DNA of 64,000 nucleotides, from positions 62,001 to 126,000 of the forward strand of contig JAPJBO010000096.1 in NCBI GenBank assembly GCA_030068145.1, read 5' to 3'. This document shows, in pieces, positions 11,101-21,600 of the stretch. The DNA comes from Diplonema papillatum (Eukaryota; Euglenozoa; Diplonemea; Diplonemida; Diplonemidae). Position 1 is the first letter of the stretch, and the number at the start of each line of letters is the position of its first letter. The position numbers and the translations under genes are program-made. A model generated the notes under the pieces. That model did no database searches. It was given only the letters and a program-made list of their open reading frames with translations, and was not told the origin of the DNA.

Positions 11101-12467
11101 AGGATCGTCCCCCTCGACCCTGCACCTAAAAACAGCCACAGGCACACAGAGAAGTCGCTCGTGGGGTACATGCCCGGGAAGTACCGGTTGACGGACGGGA
11201 GTTGGATCACGTCGCGCACCCCGCCCTTGAACCCGGCCGCGGAGCCGAACTTCCCGGCGGCGTCGGTGATGCCGTCCTGCCCGTAGTACACGGGCTTCCC
11301 CGCAAGGACGCCGTCGGCCGCCAACGCGTGCGCCCTTTGCGCCGACGGCTCGAACGACAGCCGGAGCAGGATGTCGGACCCCGCCGCCGACAGCAGCTCC
11401 GAGCACTTCCCCCGCACCGCCGACGGCGCGGCGACTCCCCGTTGGCACGCGAAGTCAAGCTCCGCGTCGTCCGCGACGCTCCAGGTCCACCCCGCAGCGT
11501 CCTTCATCGCCCTCGGCGATGCAAGCGTGCTCGAACTCTGCCAGTTCTGCCACACGTCGCCGACGGCCGCCGCGTTGACGTCGGGCGGGAACCCGTCGCC
11601 GGAGGACCAAGCCCAGACGCGGTATGCATCCGGCTTCAATCCCTCGACGGCGGTGAGGCCGATGTGCAGGTTGCCGGCGTTCGGGAGCGCGGCCTCCAGT
11701 TTCCGCGTCTTTTCAGCGGACTCGAGGGAAAGCAGGTGCCCGCCGACCAGCGAGCAGAAGTCGTCGGCGCAGGTTCCTGACGCGGGCGAGTCGAAACGGA
11801 GGATCTCCAGCCCGTCGAAGCCCAGGGCGAGAGTCTGGGGCTCCGCCTTCACTTCGCACACGTACGTATGGGTGTTCGAGCACTTGGTCCAGGTCCACAG
11901 CATGCTCCCAGAGATACCGATGATGCAGTCATCTGGCCCCTGGTTCGAACCTCCGGCGTTTCCCGGTCGCCAGTTTGTGTACGTAGTCGGATCACACGTG
12001 GGGCAAGTTGAGCCGCATGTCTCGTCCATGTTGCAGAGGACCAGCGCCGCCCCCGTATCTGAATCGTAGTGCCCAAGCCAGATGTCCTTCCGGATGTAGT
12101 TTCTGAGAAACAGAGATTCCTCCGGGGTGTCGGCTGTTGCTAGATAACCACCGTACGTGTCCTTGCAGTTTTCCTGAGCCGCGGAGAAGGTCGCCAGCCC
12201 CGTGGCGATAATGTACTTGCGCCCTCCATAGAACAAGAAGTCACCCGCCGCGCCGAACAGGCCGTGCGTACCCCCACTGCACGACTTGCACGCTCCACCT
12301 GCCCACAGGCAACCGCTGCGCTCACACTCTTCTTGGCCCCAAGTGACATCGTAGCACGTCGACGCCACCGACGCGGATTGCCGGGCCAAGCTAACCAAAA
12401 CGAGCGCCGCCAGCACCCCGACCGGCGCGCGGCCTGCGGCACCAGCGGCGAGCCGCTGCGGCGTCAT
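8133..12467 (-). CDS. multidomain lectin-like membrane protein, 1444 aa
   Basis: Single uninterrupted frame from ATG at 12467. Residues 1-36 form a signal peptide. Residues 37-63 are Cys-rich and PSI-like. Residues about 74-207 are a C-type lectin-like domain with a WLGHYD start, an NWRPGN/DDC segment and paired Cys. A divergent second lectin-like region spans about 215-345 and a LamG/concanavalin-like jelly roll about 360-592. An Ala-Pro-Thr/Asp mucin-like stretch follows (about 597-760), including six perfect APDTQ units, then an unrecognised extracellular region and about six membrane segments at residues 1015-1280 with a Ser-rich cytoplasmic tail. It is probably a surface glycoprotein that binds sugar or a partner, with the polytopic part as anchor or transducer; ligand unknown. 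A possible splice or trans-splice acceptor (CTTGCAG) lies about 75 nt before the ATG. The frame, domains and start are well supported; the function is inferred. Confidence 0.9.
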   Translation of the reverse strand: MTPQRLAAGAAGRAPVGVLAALVLVSLARQSASVASTCYDVTWGQEECERSGCLWAGGACKSCSGGTHGLFGAAGDFLFYGGRKYIIATGLATFSAAQENCKDTYGGYLATADTPEESLFLRNYIRKDIWLGHYDSDTGAALVLCNMDETCGSTCPTCDPTTYTNWRPGNAGGSNQGPDDCIIGISGSMLWTWTKCSNTHTYVCEVKAEPQTLALGFDGLEILRFDSPASGTCADDFCSLVGGHLLSLESAEKTRKLEAALPNAGNLHIGLTAVEGLKPDAYRVWAWSSGDGFPPDVNAAAVGDVWQNWQSSSTLASPRAMKDAAGWTWSVADDAELDFACQRGVAAPSAVRGKCSELLSAAGSDILLRLSFEPSAQRAHALAADGVLAGKPVYYGQDGITDAAGKFGSAAGFKGGVRDVIQLPSVNRYFPGMYPTSDFSVCLWLFLGAGSRGTILSVANYFGDTATTEGVGYSLTVSSVGDLVFRAAGIDSLVEIMLRPIFALGLWGHVCYVHTATEMRVFINGEEPAQGTVRSVIDTYPEHVYLTAAPPTRGQVFMGCSSTGDEPLHDAKVDELVIIKRAITLQEAADIRDKCGDEATMVPVTSAPATAAPDTEAPATEAPATDAPATDAPATDAPDTQAPDTQAPDTQAPDTQAPDTQAPDTQAPVTEAPATDAPATDAPATEAPDTQAPATEAPDTEAPTTGAPDTQAPATEAPDTNVPTSLAPTDPPSTTSPDTSIPDTSVPSTQAPRTTAPGTSSPATAVPVSTFPPATFPPGTTAPLATFEPSPTAEPAAETALPAQADRHVSVRVVEPAVTSESVAAGTAVISIELLPVGGASTSWRAPTNITVSATDPAADVYLATDRTKSATGLAAFGDASFFEAEVQGSVLLLRFVGDETYASKEEETVVVSVRESATWADRDGVRLRVEGTGDATFVIESYEGPVSETEKTVVDGVTTATALASVNGAAAANAARTAALLHLMECPVDMRTGELSRAENPLQLTLSLFDAPARGGALVGNTIVIYSFFALHALIVVTVYYCKRRSDKTVTMLKCAAICRFPSYTFFPAIFFYQATLESGVNIFLHEPSAGGIMIALFCVSVYNIALWIGVTYVLHPVNFSANFMHFSPARTHCERASRFALGAGDYQSAKDRSYVWRFGLLFQDFWPHSSRYIHVEILFNTMLGILDGIEMRSKLMCKVHVSLVLGGYLVYLTYACYKRPNHAPLNNLVHIGTALAQTLAVICVLAHMFQSDQNSSAAQLALYFLYSSMFLLFIKSLLDLLSACHENIVNITRRDSKSADEIEIEDVEKLDLNDLALQDSNYYLGEADSPFSRASTVMEHRFRTYDPDDELMLPAQSPLASAHASPLASPRSTPDGLKLLSSHLGNSLIPSSTLLLRSPSSPPSRKGSGRLSILNGSQSPIIRVRDLSRHDSYNRDRGFVNL
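10260..10665. repeat. coding minisatellite for Ala-Pro-Asp/Thr repeats
   Basis: Inside the lectin-like gene, 15-bp units encode APDTQ, APATD, APATE and APDTE variants. Between about 10466 and 10558 six units are nearly identical at DNA level, which points to recent slippage or conversion. The encoded stretch would be extended and heavily O-glycosylatable, a stalk between the lectin domains and the membrane part. Confidence 0.9.
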
Positions 12468-13550
12468 TTTTTACGGGAAACGACCGGCGACCGGAGCACG
12501 CCTTCCGTGCCCACGACCAGCTCCCGCCAATAGCACCTGCAAGGTCGTCGTTGCGAGTTAATAATAGTTGCTTGGGTGGTGCGATCCGGCTCTTTCATAG
12601 AACCGGCGAGAACCCGGCAAACCCGTAAAGAACCAGGCAAGAACTCGGCTCAAACCTGGCAAGAAGTGGGCTCGAACCTGGCAAAACCTGAAACTGATCA
12701 CACCATTGAACCCCCCCCCCCCCGTGTGCTACGTCTCCGGGTGGCATTCAGCGAAGAGCATCGGCGGGTGCGTACTTGTGCTGTTATTTATTCCAGTTTT
12801 TTTGGCATCATGCTCGTTTTCTTTGAATGCATCATGCTAGTGGGTCGACTCGTGCCACTCATATCTGAAACTTGTGGCATCTGGAGCCGCTACTCCCGGA
12901 ACCACGCAAATTGCAGGACTTCGAAAGGCTTGAAGAAGGCAGGAGAGCAGCAAACCGACCACGTGATCGGAAGAGCGTATCGGGATGGTGTTAGCGTACG
13001 GCGTTTCGAGGGGCTAGAGAGAGGGGTAAGGCTTCGAAGCTAACCGTGCCTTATTCTTTTTAGTACTAACAATCTTGCGTTCCGAAGCCCAGAGTGGCGA
13101 GTTGGACTTGGAGAAACAGACTTTCATTCTGTTACTTGTGGTCTTATCGGAGGCCCTGGCAAACTCATTTTCACGGGCTAGAAAGACGCGAGGCCCTTCG
13201 AAAAGGGGTCCAAACGCATGGCGCAGAAAGAGCTTCGAAATGTGGAACAAAGTTTTGTCGCGGTATTCTGCTTCACTACCACCAGGTAGCGACATTTCGA
13301 CGCTGGAGTTTACCGAAACCCAGTTCTTCACAACGGATACTTGACGACCTCAAGAACCAATTGCAAGTGTTGCAACAAATCCAGAGCCCATGCTTCGGCA
13401 TGACGGGGCAGCTCCGGCAGCCCCGCGAGACTGAGGCTCTCCGGGGTTGGAATGGACCTACTGGGAAAGCAGTAGAAAGTGTCCTCTGTAGCTCCAGTAG
13501 ATCCATTCCCAGCCCTGGAGAGCCTCGGCTGGCCCCCACACTGCCTGTAC
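12468..13550. other. spacer
   Basis: No supported gene. It holds a run of short repeats of the type GAACC(C)GGC(A)AG near 12590-12690, a poly-C run at 12712-12724, and otherwise unremarkable sequence. It is the likely 5' flank of the lectin-like gene and 3' flank of the coiled-coil gene copies. Confidence 0.5.
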
Positions 13551-13639
13551 CGACACAATCCGCGCGTGTGTGCTTAGCGGTGTACGCATCTTCCTGGTTG
13601 CTCAGGTGTACGCGGTAGTACCCTCAGCTCTGCAACCTA

Positions 13640-13934
13640 AAAATAAGGTGTTCTTACCGGGCTGGCCCAAGTCACACCTCCCTGCACGTTCAGCCAGCTG
13701 CGTGCTGCTGGGGCAGGTTCTCCGCCGCGAGCAGAGGTTTGGTGGCCCGCGCCGCATTCTAGGTGCTTGTCGGCGACGGCGGCAGCGGGGGTGTGCGCGG
13801 CCGACTTGTGCGACCGTTTTTGGCGGGAGGCGGCGCGTTGCCGGCGCCGCTGGACGTCGCCCGCGACTGGCTCGCGGCAGGCTGGAGGAGGTCGACCAGG
13901 CAGCACGCTTCTTCCATGGCTGCGCGCATGTCGA
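13640..13934 (-). pseudogene. truncated copy of coiled-coil gene 3' end
   Basis: On the minus strand this segment closely repeats 14050-14372, the C-terminal region and 3' flank of the next gene. It begins abruptly at the codons for DMRAAMEEA. Small indels break the frame after about 40 codons, for instance where the Pro-rich PPPPAK segment shifts. Further 3' flank homology (13550-13660 versus 13965-14090) shows that a roughly 415-bp block is duplicated in tandem. An alternative last exon is possible but less likely, given the frame damage. Confidence 0.75.
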
Positions 13935-14102
13935 AGACGTTGTTTTTCAGAGTCCGGTCACTAGACCTTCCTATCTTCACACAATCCACGCGTGTGCGCT
14001 TAGCGGAATATGCATCTTCCTGGTTGCTCAGGTACACGGTAGTACCAACCTTAGATTGAAGTGTTCTTACCGGGCTGGTCCAAGTCACGCTTCCTGCACG
14101 TT

Positions 14103-15398
14103 TCAGCCAGCTGCGTGCTGCCGCGGCAGGTTCTCCGCAGCGAGTAGAGGTTTTGTGGCACGCGCCGCATTCTTGACGGACGGCGCCTCTTTGAGCCGCG
14201 TCAGGTGCTTGTCCGCGGCAGCGGCGGCGGGGGTGTGCGCGGCTGACTTGTGCGACCGTTTTTTGGCGGGCGGCGGCGGGTTGCCGGCGCCGCTGGACGT
14301 CGCCCGCGACTGGCTCGCGGCGGGCTGGAGGAGGTCGACCAGGCAGTACGCCTCTTCCATGGCTGCGCGCATGTCGCTGTGCTCGGCGGACAGCTGGTGG
14401 ACCTTGGCGTACAGCATCGACGACGCGTGCATGGCGGCGTCGCGCTCGGCGATGAGCGAGGCTTGCTCCGAAACGACCCGCCCGAGCACCTTCTGCTGCG
14501 TTGCCCAGCGCGCCTCGAGCTGGGCGTTCGCGGAACGGTGCAGCTCGTCCGCTTTTTCCCTTTCGGCGGCCCACGTCGCTTTGTCGCTCGCGAAGTCGAA
14601 CAGCCGCTCCTCGGCGGCCTGCAGCCGGGCCGCCAGCCACTCGTTTTTTTCCTCGACGGCCCGCATCGCCGTCTTGCAGTCGTCCCGCTGCTTCCGGACC
14701 CGCACGATTTCATCGCGCAGCGTCTCGACCTCTACGCTATCGTCGACGCCCCCCCGCCCCGGGTCCTCCGCCGAAAGCCGGCGGGCGGTGCACCTCGCGC
14801 TGTCGGGGGACGGGGGGGAGTGCGAGCTGTCCGACATCCTCCGGTCCTCGGCGAGCTCCTTTCCCGGCAGCTGCAGCCAAGGGGGCGAGTCGCCGCCGGG
14901 GTCGCTGAACGGGTTTGCGGAGCGGTGCGGGCGGGAGGCGGCAGCCGGCGCGGACTTGAAGCGGACGGAGCTCCCGGAGTCCGAAGAGTCGTGCGGCGAT
15001 CCCGCCACCGGCTGCCGGAACTGGACGCTGGCACTGCTCGAGTCGTCGCTGGCGTAGGGTGCAGGGGTGTGCAGGTCGGCGTCGTGGTGCGGCGGGCTGG
15101 GGGCCTTCCGGGCGGGGACCCGCTCGCGGGAGTTCGGGGAGGGTTGGTGGGCCTTGGCCGGCTTCGGGCCGCTGTTGGTGCGGGGCAGCTTGCCCTGCGC
15201 CGACGGCCGCTTGGGGGACGTCGTCTTCGGGTAGCTCACCGCGCGCTGGTGCTTCGTCGCCTTCGCCCGCTCTTCGGCGGCCGGCGCCGGCGCCGGCGGC
15301 GTCACCGCGCGGGTGCCCGCGTCGCTGAGCTCACTCTCATCGACCTCGGATAGCGTGATGTCCGTCTGGGAGCCGCCCGACGCCGTGTCCTCGTTCAT
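14103..15398 (-). CDS. coiled-coil protein, 431 aa, function unknown
   Basis: The first ATG that precedes gene-like composition is at 15398 (MNEDTASGGSQTD); the frame stays open upstream for 58 codons, but those look like AT-rich 5' flank. Residues 1-220 are Ser/Pro/Ala-rich and basic, likely disordered, with many possible phosphorylation sites (SYPKTTSPKRP, RMSDSSHSPPSP). Residues about 225-365 form a heptad-like, Glu/Arg/Ala-rich coiled coil (VETLRDEIVRVRKQRDDCK onward). The tail is basic and Pro-rich (PPPPAKKRSHK). No catalytic domain is recognised; it may be a cytoskeletal or scaffold protein. Fragments of the same gene lie on both sides. The C-terminus ends in the duplicated block, so the true end could vary if splicing joins another copy. 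Confidence 0.75.
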   Translation of the reverse strand: MNEDTASGGSQTDITLSEVDESELSDAGTRAVTPPAPAPAAEERAKATKHQRAVSYPKTTSPKRPSAQGKLPRTNSGPKPAKAHQPSPNSRERVPARKAPSPPHHDADLHTPAPYASDDSSSASVQFRQPVAGSPHDSSDSGSSVRFKSAPAAASRPHRSANPFSDPGGDSPPWLQLPGKELAEDRRMSDSSHSPPSPDSARCTARRLSAEDPGRGGVDDSVEVETLRDEIVRVRKQRDDCKTAMRAVEEKNEWLAARLQAAEERLFDFASDKATWAAEREKADELHRSANAQLEARWATQQKVLGRVVSEQASLIAERDAAMHASSMLYAKVHQLSAEHSDMRAAMEEAYCLVDLLQPAASQSRATSSGAGNPPPPAKKRSHKSAAHTPAAAAADKHLTRLKEAPSVKNAARATKPLLAAENLPRQHAAG

Positions 15399-15645
15399 GG
15401 CCCCGCTCCCGCCCCTCGCACACCATCTAGTCAAATTATACAGAGGTCGAACACTATTCTTTAGCGATGTGATCTTAATACTAGTGATATGCAGACTATC
15501 GTAGAGGGCTAGTGATACTATTCGAGCGTTTCTTCGAAGTTTGTAATGTCGAGTCTCCGGCTGACCATCCATGCTCTCCTAAGGTAGCCAAATGCCTCGT
15601 CTTGTATTTGGTGAGGGGCATGAAAGAATTAGACGCTTACGCTGC

Positions 15646-15867
15646 GCGAGTCGTCGCTGGCGTAGGGTGCGGAGGTATGCAGGTTGGTGGTCGTGGTGCG
15701 GCGTGCTTAGAGAGCCGGGGGCCTTCCGGGCGGGGACCCGCTCGCGGGAGTTCGGGGCGGGTTGGTAGGCTTTGGCCGGCTTCGCGCCACTGTTGGTGCG
15801 GGGCAGCTTGCTCTGCGCCGACGGCTGCTTCGGGGATGTCGTCTTGGGGTAGCTCACCGCGCACCTT
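15646..15867 (-). pseudogene. truncated copy of coiled-coil gene 5' part
   Basis: This repeats 15036-15253, the part of the coiled-coil gene that encodes YPKTTSPK...PSPNSRERVPARKAP and LHTPAPYASD, with about 90% identity and several indels. It lacks the start region and the coiled-coil part and has different sequence on both sides. It sits upstream of the intact gene, whereas the 3'-end copy lies downstream. Confidence 0.8.
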
Positions 15868-17016
15868 ATGATCTATTATACACTGAGAACCTTTCCGGAA
15901 CCAATCGACCTTCCTCAGCAGTAGAGACTGCAATTTTATACTGATTGAGCGTCTTCCATGGGTAAAGAAGTGCAAAGACGATCGAAGAGAAAAGTCTTCT
16001 TCTTGTTACTCTGGCAGTTTCTAGTTTGCCGGGTGGGCAACGTTTCCCGTGCGTCAACACCGCAACATACGAAGGAAGCATGTTACAAAAGAAGACGCGA
16101 GTTGTAACGAGGAGAGAAGGAATGGACGCCCTTTTCTTGAGAGAGTGCTCAGCGATCGAACCAAGAAGTTTGATCTCCAGCTGGCCATGACGACAAAACT
16201 GGTTCAGCTCTCTTCGTGATCCTAGTTCCCAGACCCTCCTGGTCGGGATAAATACAAGAAACTGCGGTGTCTTCCCCCCTCGACAACAACACATCCGACA
16301 ATCTTGTCGAAAAGACGTGCCTGCACAAGCCACCGCGTCAGCGCAGACCTCTCCATCCTGAAAAACACTGGCTGCATGGCAGACACGCCTGTAGGTTCGA
16401 CAAGCCACATTTCTGGGAGCTCTTTCTTCAGCGTGTTAAAAATGCCGATATTTCAAAGTCCCCGATTGAAGGAAAAGAGGGAGGCAAATGTTTGTAAGGG
16501 AACGTTAGCTTGAAAGTCCTTTGCCGAAAACAAAATGTTTTCAAGCATATGTCGGATTCTTTCGATTCGTATCGCCGAGAGCGAGATTATTTCGTCGATT
16601 CTTTTTCCTCGTTGAGGTGTGGGAGGGTTGGGCTTCGTGAAAAGTCAGTGCCTGTGGGTCAGCTTTCCCTCCACGCACACGCAACCCCTCCACAACCCAA
16701 ATTTCTGGTGGACCCTGGAAAAAGGTACTGGCAAAACAGGTAGCTAAACTCCGGGTTTTCTATTCTCTGCGCATAGCTTTCGGTGTAAGAGCCACGTCTC
16801 CGGAAGATGACTTAGCTGAATGGGTGTACTCATCTACGTAAAACGCAGAGCTCTCTCCAGAATGCAAGCAAAAGGTCGCAGATACAACGGCTTGCTTCGT
16901 CTCTGGAGTCACACCCACACAGTTGTCCTTGTTTGCTTTGCGAAAAAGCGAACGCCAAGCAAAGCAAAGCAAATGTGGTTTGCTTGCATCTCTGGTTGAG
17001 CAAGTGCAGTGCAACC
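15868..17016. other. spacer
   Basis: No supported gene. The longest frames (for example 15866-16408 minus, 180 codons) show no domain and an AT-richer composition than the real genes. It contains the 3' flank of the sialidase-like gene. Confidence 0.45.
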
Positions 17017-18219
17017 TTAGGGAGCCGTGTCGATCCACGCGACCTTCGCTCCTTCGGTCCCAAAGGCGGAGAAGGAAACAGCCCAGAGCGACGGCTCCGC
17101 GCGCTTGAGGACGGTGGGGTACGACCAGTTCCAGGTAGGGTGCGCGGCGGTGGTCACGCCGATGGTGGTTTCGGAGCCGAAGGACACGCTGCCCGACGCC
17201 CACGGGCCGGCGTCCTCGCTGACGACGACGGCCAGCAGGTCGCGCTTGAGCGTCGCGTTCGGGTTGAGGGCCAGCAGCACCTGCGATGGGACCCCGGCGC
17301 CGTCCAGCTCGGCGGCTGCCGAGACCTTCGAGTCCGGGTTCTGCCAGCCCTGGGGGGTTGTCGTGGGGGCGGACCACGTCGCCCCGCCGTCGTTGCTGAA
17401 GCTTTCGTACAGCATGCCCACCTGGATCTGCGACCTGAAATACTGCACCAGCCGCAGTGCCGACGACCCGAAGCCGGTCACGGCTGGAAGCGCGGTAAGC
17501 GGGACAATCGTGTTCTCGATCAGATACGTCACGCTGCTGTTCACGAAGCCGATGGGGCTGTACGACGCTCCGCCGTCAACCGTGACGAGCACGCCGCCGC
17601 ACCGCGGGCCGGTGTCGTTCTTGTTCTCGGGCTTCGCCTCCTGCCAGAACGGCAGAGCCCACTCGGTCTGCGCCTGGTTGAGGAACACCGGCTTGTTCGC
17701 CGTCACTTTCGACACGTTCCCCCGCGTCGGGCTGTCGTACGGCAGCAGCAGCTTCCGCTCCGGGACCGGCGTCCACGTGTCGCCTCCGTCTGTGCTCTGA
17801 ATGACGCAGATGTCGCCGCCCGGGAAGTGGCGGGGTGGCGTGCCCGGCCGGATGTTCTTCGGGACGCTCTGCGAGTAGTAAAGGTACGTGACGCCGGTTT
17901 TCGGGTTGTGGAACAGCACCGGGCCCCAGACGGGAACCGCGTTGCCGGACGCGTCGCGTCCGAAAATCAGGTCGATCGGCTTCGTCCAGTTTCGCCCGCC
18001 GTCGTCGGACACCTGCAGGCAGATACGCTGGTCGAGGTAGCCTTCCCAGGTGTGCGATGCCTGGAACGCGAAGAGGTACCGCGTCGCGTTTACCTGCTCG
18101 ATCATTGTCATGTGCACGTAGGGAAACCGGCTCGTGTTCTGGAACACCACTTGCTCCCGCACCGTCATCGCCGCCGAGACGGACAGCAGACACGCCGCAA
18201 CAAACAGGCGCGCGGACAT
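17017..18219 (-). CDS. secreted sialidase-like BNR/Asp-box protein, 400 aa
   Basis: Uninterrupted frame with a short hydrophobic signal peptide (residues 1-17, cleavage near SAA). Four Asp-box motifs of the S-x-D-G-G-x-x-W type lie at 71-78 (SDDGGRNWT), 142-149 (STDGGDTWT), 213-219 (TVDGGASYS, degenerate) and 275-283 (SNDGGATWS), the hallmark of six-bladed BNR beta-propellers. The early RFPYVHMTMIEQ stretch resembles the Arg-containing first strand of BNR_2 sialidase-like proteins. Several NxS/T sites suit an exported glycoprotein. It may hydrolyse terminal sugars outside the cell or in a digestive vacuole; I could not place all catalytic residues, so substrate and activity are open. The 400-residue length is ordinary for a single propeller. 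Confidence 0.85.
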   Translation of the reverse strand: MSARLFVAACLLSVSAAMTVREQVVFQNTSRFPYVHMTMIEQVNATRYLFAFQASHTWEGYLDQRICLQVSDDGGRNWTKPIDLIFGRDASGNAVPVWGPVLFHNPKTGVTYLYYSQSVPKNIRPGTPPRHFPGGDICVIQSTDGGDTWTPVPERKLLLPYDSPTRGNVSKVTANKPVFLNQAQTEWALPFWQEAKPENKNDTGPRCGGVLVTVDGGASYSPIGFVNSSVTYLIENTIVPLTALPAVTGFGSSALRLVQYFRSQIQVGMLYESFSNDGGATWSAPTTTPQGWQNPDSKVSAAAELDGAGVPSQVLLALNPNATLKRDLLAVVVSEDAGPWASGSVSFGSETTIGVTTAAHPTWNWSYPTVLKRAEPSLWAVSFSAFGTEGAKVAWIDTAP

Positions 18220-18447
18220 CTCTTTTTCAGGTACCTTAATTTAGAGATTCCTGGGGTATGCAGATCTTGACCGGTTGGGTACTCGGCTGTTCCCTGATGG
18301 CCGAAGGTGCGCCTCCCATCTCGGTATCGTCGACAAAGTCCTCCCCATGTGCTCCAAGCCCCAAGTTCGGTTCAAGGGAGGGCGGTCACATGCGAAGAGG
18401 TAACCGCGAACCGGCGACGCAGTGCTTGTCACAGATTCATTGCCGGA

Positions 18448-18672
18448 GCTTCCTGCCGCTAGCTTGGATCCTGCCGCTGCTTGCTCCGCAAGCTCGGAAT
18501 CTGCCGGCGCTAGCTGCCGCTAGCTCGGAACCTGCCGCAGCTTCCTTCCGCTAGCTCGGAACCTGTCGCAGCTTCCTTCCGCTAGCTCGGAACTCGGAAC
18601 CTGCCGCAGCTTGCTGCCGCTAGCTCGGAATCTGCCGCAGCTTGCTGCCGCTAGCTCGGAACCTGCCGCAAG
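18448..18672. repeat. 31-bp tandem repeat with CTAGC core
   Basis: About seven imperfect units carry the core GCCGCTAGCTCGGAACCTGC, each about 31 bp with some shortened or with an internal GGAACTC duplication. It lies about 230-450 bp upstream of the sialidase-like start. No coding role is evident. Confidence 0.85.
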
Positions 18673-21600
18673 AGTGCCTCCAACACCAGAAAGCGGAGCA
18701 CATGTACACGCCGGGGCAAGTCGGTATGTTGAACTCCGGCTGAACGACGATGGCCTCCCGGTAAGATGTGAAACATCCCGCGCCTGTGCCAGTACGGCAC
18801 CGTCTTTCGTTGTGGAAACATCACGAAGCAGGAGATGAACGTCACAGTAAACTTGGGCGATAGCAGTGAGCAACGGGGCACTATTTGTGGAATGTGCGCA
18901 ACACAAAGCGCTACGTGCAAACAGTTCGCAGGCGGACTAAGCCAGCACCTGTTGCAAATTGTTGAGAAACGACAAGAAGACCTGTCCACCATCTCTCATC
19001 TCTTTCGTGGGTTTTAGGGAACTACTACTGAAAATGCAGTATGTGCGGTGCGATGCCAAGGCTGTAGAAGCGTCATGAGCGGCAAGCCGAATCTACGGAC
19101 GAGAGTTTGAATGTGGTCGGAAGCCCGCACTATATCCAGTGTCTGAGACCTGTCACGACATGTCTCTGACCTCACCGTGTAAGGGTAGCACTGTCGTTTG
19201 CTATGTTTGCTAAGCCGTACAAGGTCAGGGACTTTCCCTAGAAACCAACCAAACCCTCGCAACTGGGCCTGTCTGTCGCGAAAACTGGGGTTGCCCAGGT
19301 GGTTTGTGGTGTCTGGGCACCGGTGGCCACGGTAGCCGTGAAACCCCCCGAAAGCTCTAAAACCACGCAGGACTTGGGTCCAGATCAGATGGATTTTGGC
19401 TAGATCACTAGTCATTTCTACTAGTGTAAGGGGGGAGGTTCGAGACTGTAAAGCGACCAACCCCCCATGCAGCGAGAACTGAGGGCCAGTGGCTCTGCGA
19501 AGCTCAGCAAGCATCAGCAAGCACGTTCCGGATCTTCGCGCGTTCCGAGATAGCTTTAGACAGCACCTGTCTGTCAGTCAACCGACCGGACAACGCGGTG
19601 GTCGACGGCGTCAAGAACTCTACTCGGCGCGGTGTGCACAACTACGTGCTGCTGCTACGTGCACCTACTACGTGCAGAGGATACCACATCACCGCTGCGT
19701 GTCTTCCTCGTGGTGCTGTGTATGCATACACATACGCTGCTGCTGCTACGTGCACATACACCGTGCAGTCTTCCAGATACCAGTGCATACGTTCTGTTGT
19801 CTGCAAGCTGCGACTTAACTATCGCAGGCAAGCAAGGCTCTCAGGCCCGCTTTTGTTGAGAAGCCCACTTGGAACGGAAAATCAAAAGGGATCCGACGCA
19901 CATCTGGCCAACGAAGCCTCTGACATTCTCTCTTCTTTTTCTCTTGGCACGAGTGCTTCGGGAGGCGGACGCCTCAGCACAACTGCCATCCTTTATTCTC
20001 CTTTCCCTCAACGACAGCAAGTGTCGAACTGGTCCGCCTGAAGGCGGTTGAATTCTTTCGGCAAGCCTTTCTCTACCAGCGGAAGTTGTTTGGGTGGATT
20101 CCGTTTTCGTAAACAAGGGAAAAGGCTTGGCCAAACTCGCCCTCCCCAGCGACAACACGCTGGTGACAGAACCTAAACATGGTGAGAAAGTGGGACCGCG
20201 ACACTGGTCGTGGAACTCTCTACTTTTTGTCAGGAAAAACGCCTTGGATTGAGGGTCTTACACGGCCAGCCCGGAGGATGCTACAGGAGGTGACACCGAT
20301 AGATGCGTACGCGCTGGGGTTTAAGGCCGCCTCCGGGAGTGTTGCCCTTTGCTGCGCAGGAATGCCAAGTTACTACCCGTTCGTAGTACCAACAACGCAG
20401 AGTTAACGGAAGGTAGGCGTGGCCTTGCCCCCCCGTTGAAACGGCGCTACCGGACGTTGACCGAGGACTGAACGCCAACCACCGCACTACCCGTCTTGAA
20501 ATTTCTTCGAACACCTGGAGGGCGTTGGCGAAGGAGACCGTGTTTGAGCTGGTTGCTATACACGCCAGCTGTCCCTCGGGCATGATTGCATAATGGCAAG
20601 TGCGCTGGTTAGATGCCACTAATTCCAGGCCATTTCGGTTCATGAAGTGAGCACGGGGGCAAACAACTTCGAGCCGACGTTTTCATCCAGGCGAGTTCTG
20701 CACATAGTCACATAGTGCATCACGCGTTTGCTGCGACGCGATGCATGCGTCGAAACCCTTTGCAAATGCGCCCCCAAAGGCTCCCGTGTCGGACCCTTTG
20801 GACACGGCTCGTATTCTCATTGGTTGGTCATTCTGCACCCAGTTAAACCCGCCCCACCCTCCTCCGTCCGTGTAGGGTGAAGTCGCAGCTGACGCTTGCA
20901 AGGGGGGGTCTGCGCAGATGTACACTCTCGGTTCACCGGTGTGCCTTTCTTGTTGTTGTTAGATCACGGGTTTGAGGTCTCCTGGCATGTCTTCGTACTC
21001 AGGAGCCGGGGGAACTTAACTCTGTACAAGAACGATGTGAATGTAGCAAGGCGAGTTTCTTACCAGAACATACTGCCAGAGTTCCCTTCTTCAGGTATCC
21101 CCACTCGTTTTCACGTGGGTGAACACAGTGTCCTACTTTGCAAGCCCCCCCCCCCCCCACGTCGGCGACGGCAGACCATAGAAATCAAAGCCATTTTGAG
21201 GCTACAGAAGTTTTAGGCGAGTTTCTCACTCCCGAATAGAGCGAGATGATGAAGGGTCGGGGGGTATGTGGCTGCCACCAGGCCAAGCCTTTTCGAACTT
21301 GTTCCTCGTATATCAGTTTGATCTTTTCCTTGGATTGTGGATTGCAATGTTTGGCACTTGGTTTGTTGTCAGTCCTTATACTATTATTATTTTCCCAGTA
21401 GTTTCGGGCGGATTTATCCGGGACTTTGCGTCCAGTGCCTCAGAGGAAGAGCACGTCCTGTGAGAAACTGGCTTTTTCTTTGCAGCCAGTCTGAAGCTGC
21501 ACCAGGTTTGTGCGCCGAAGGCGCAGAAAACGTGGGCGCGGGCCTTTCCCCGCGCCAGATTTGCTTGCGAAATCCGACCAGCAGGGGGGGAATCCTCTCC

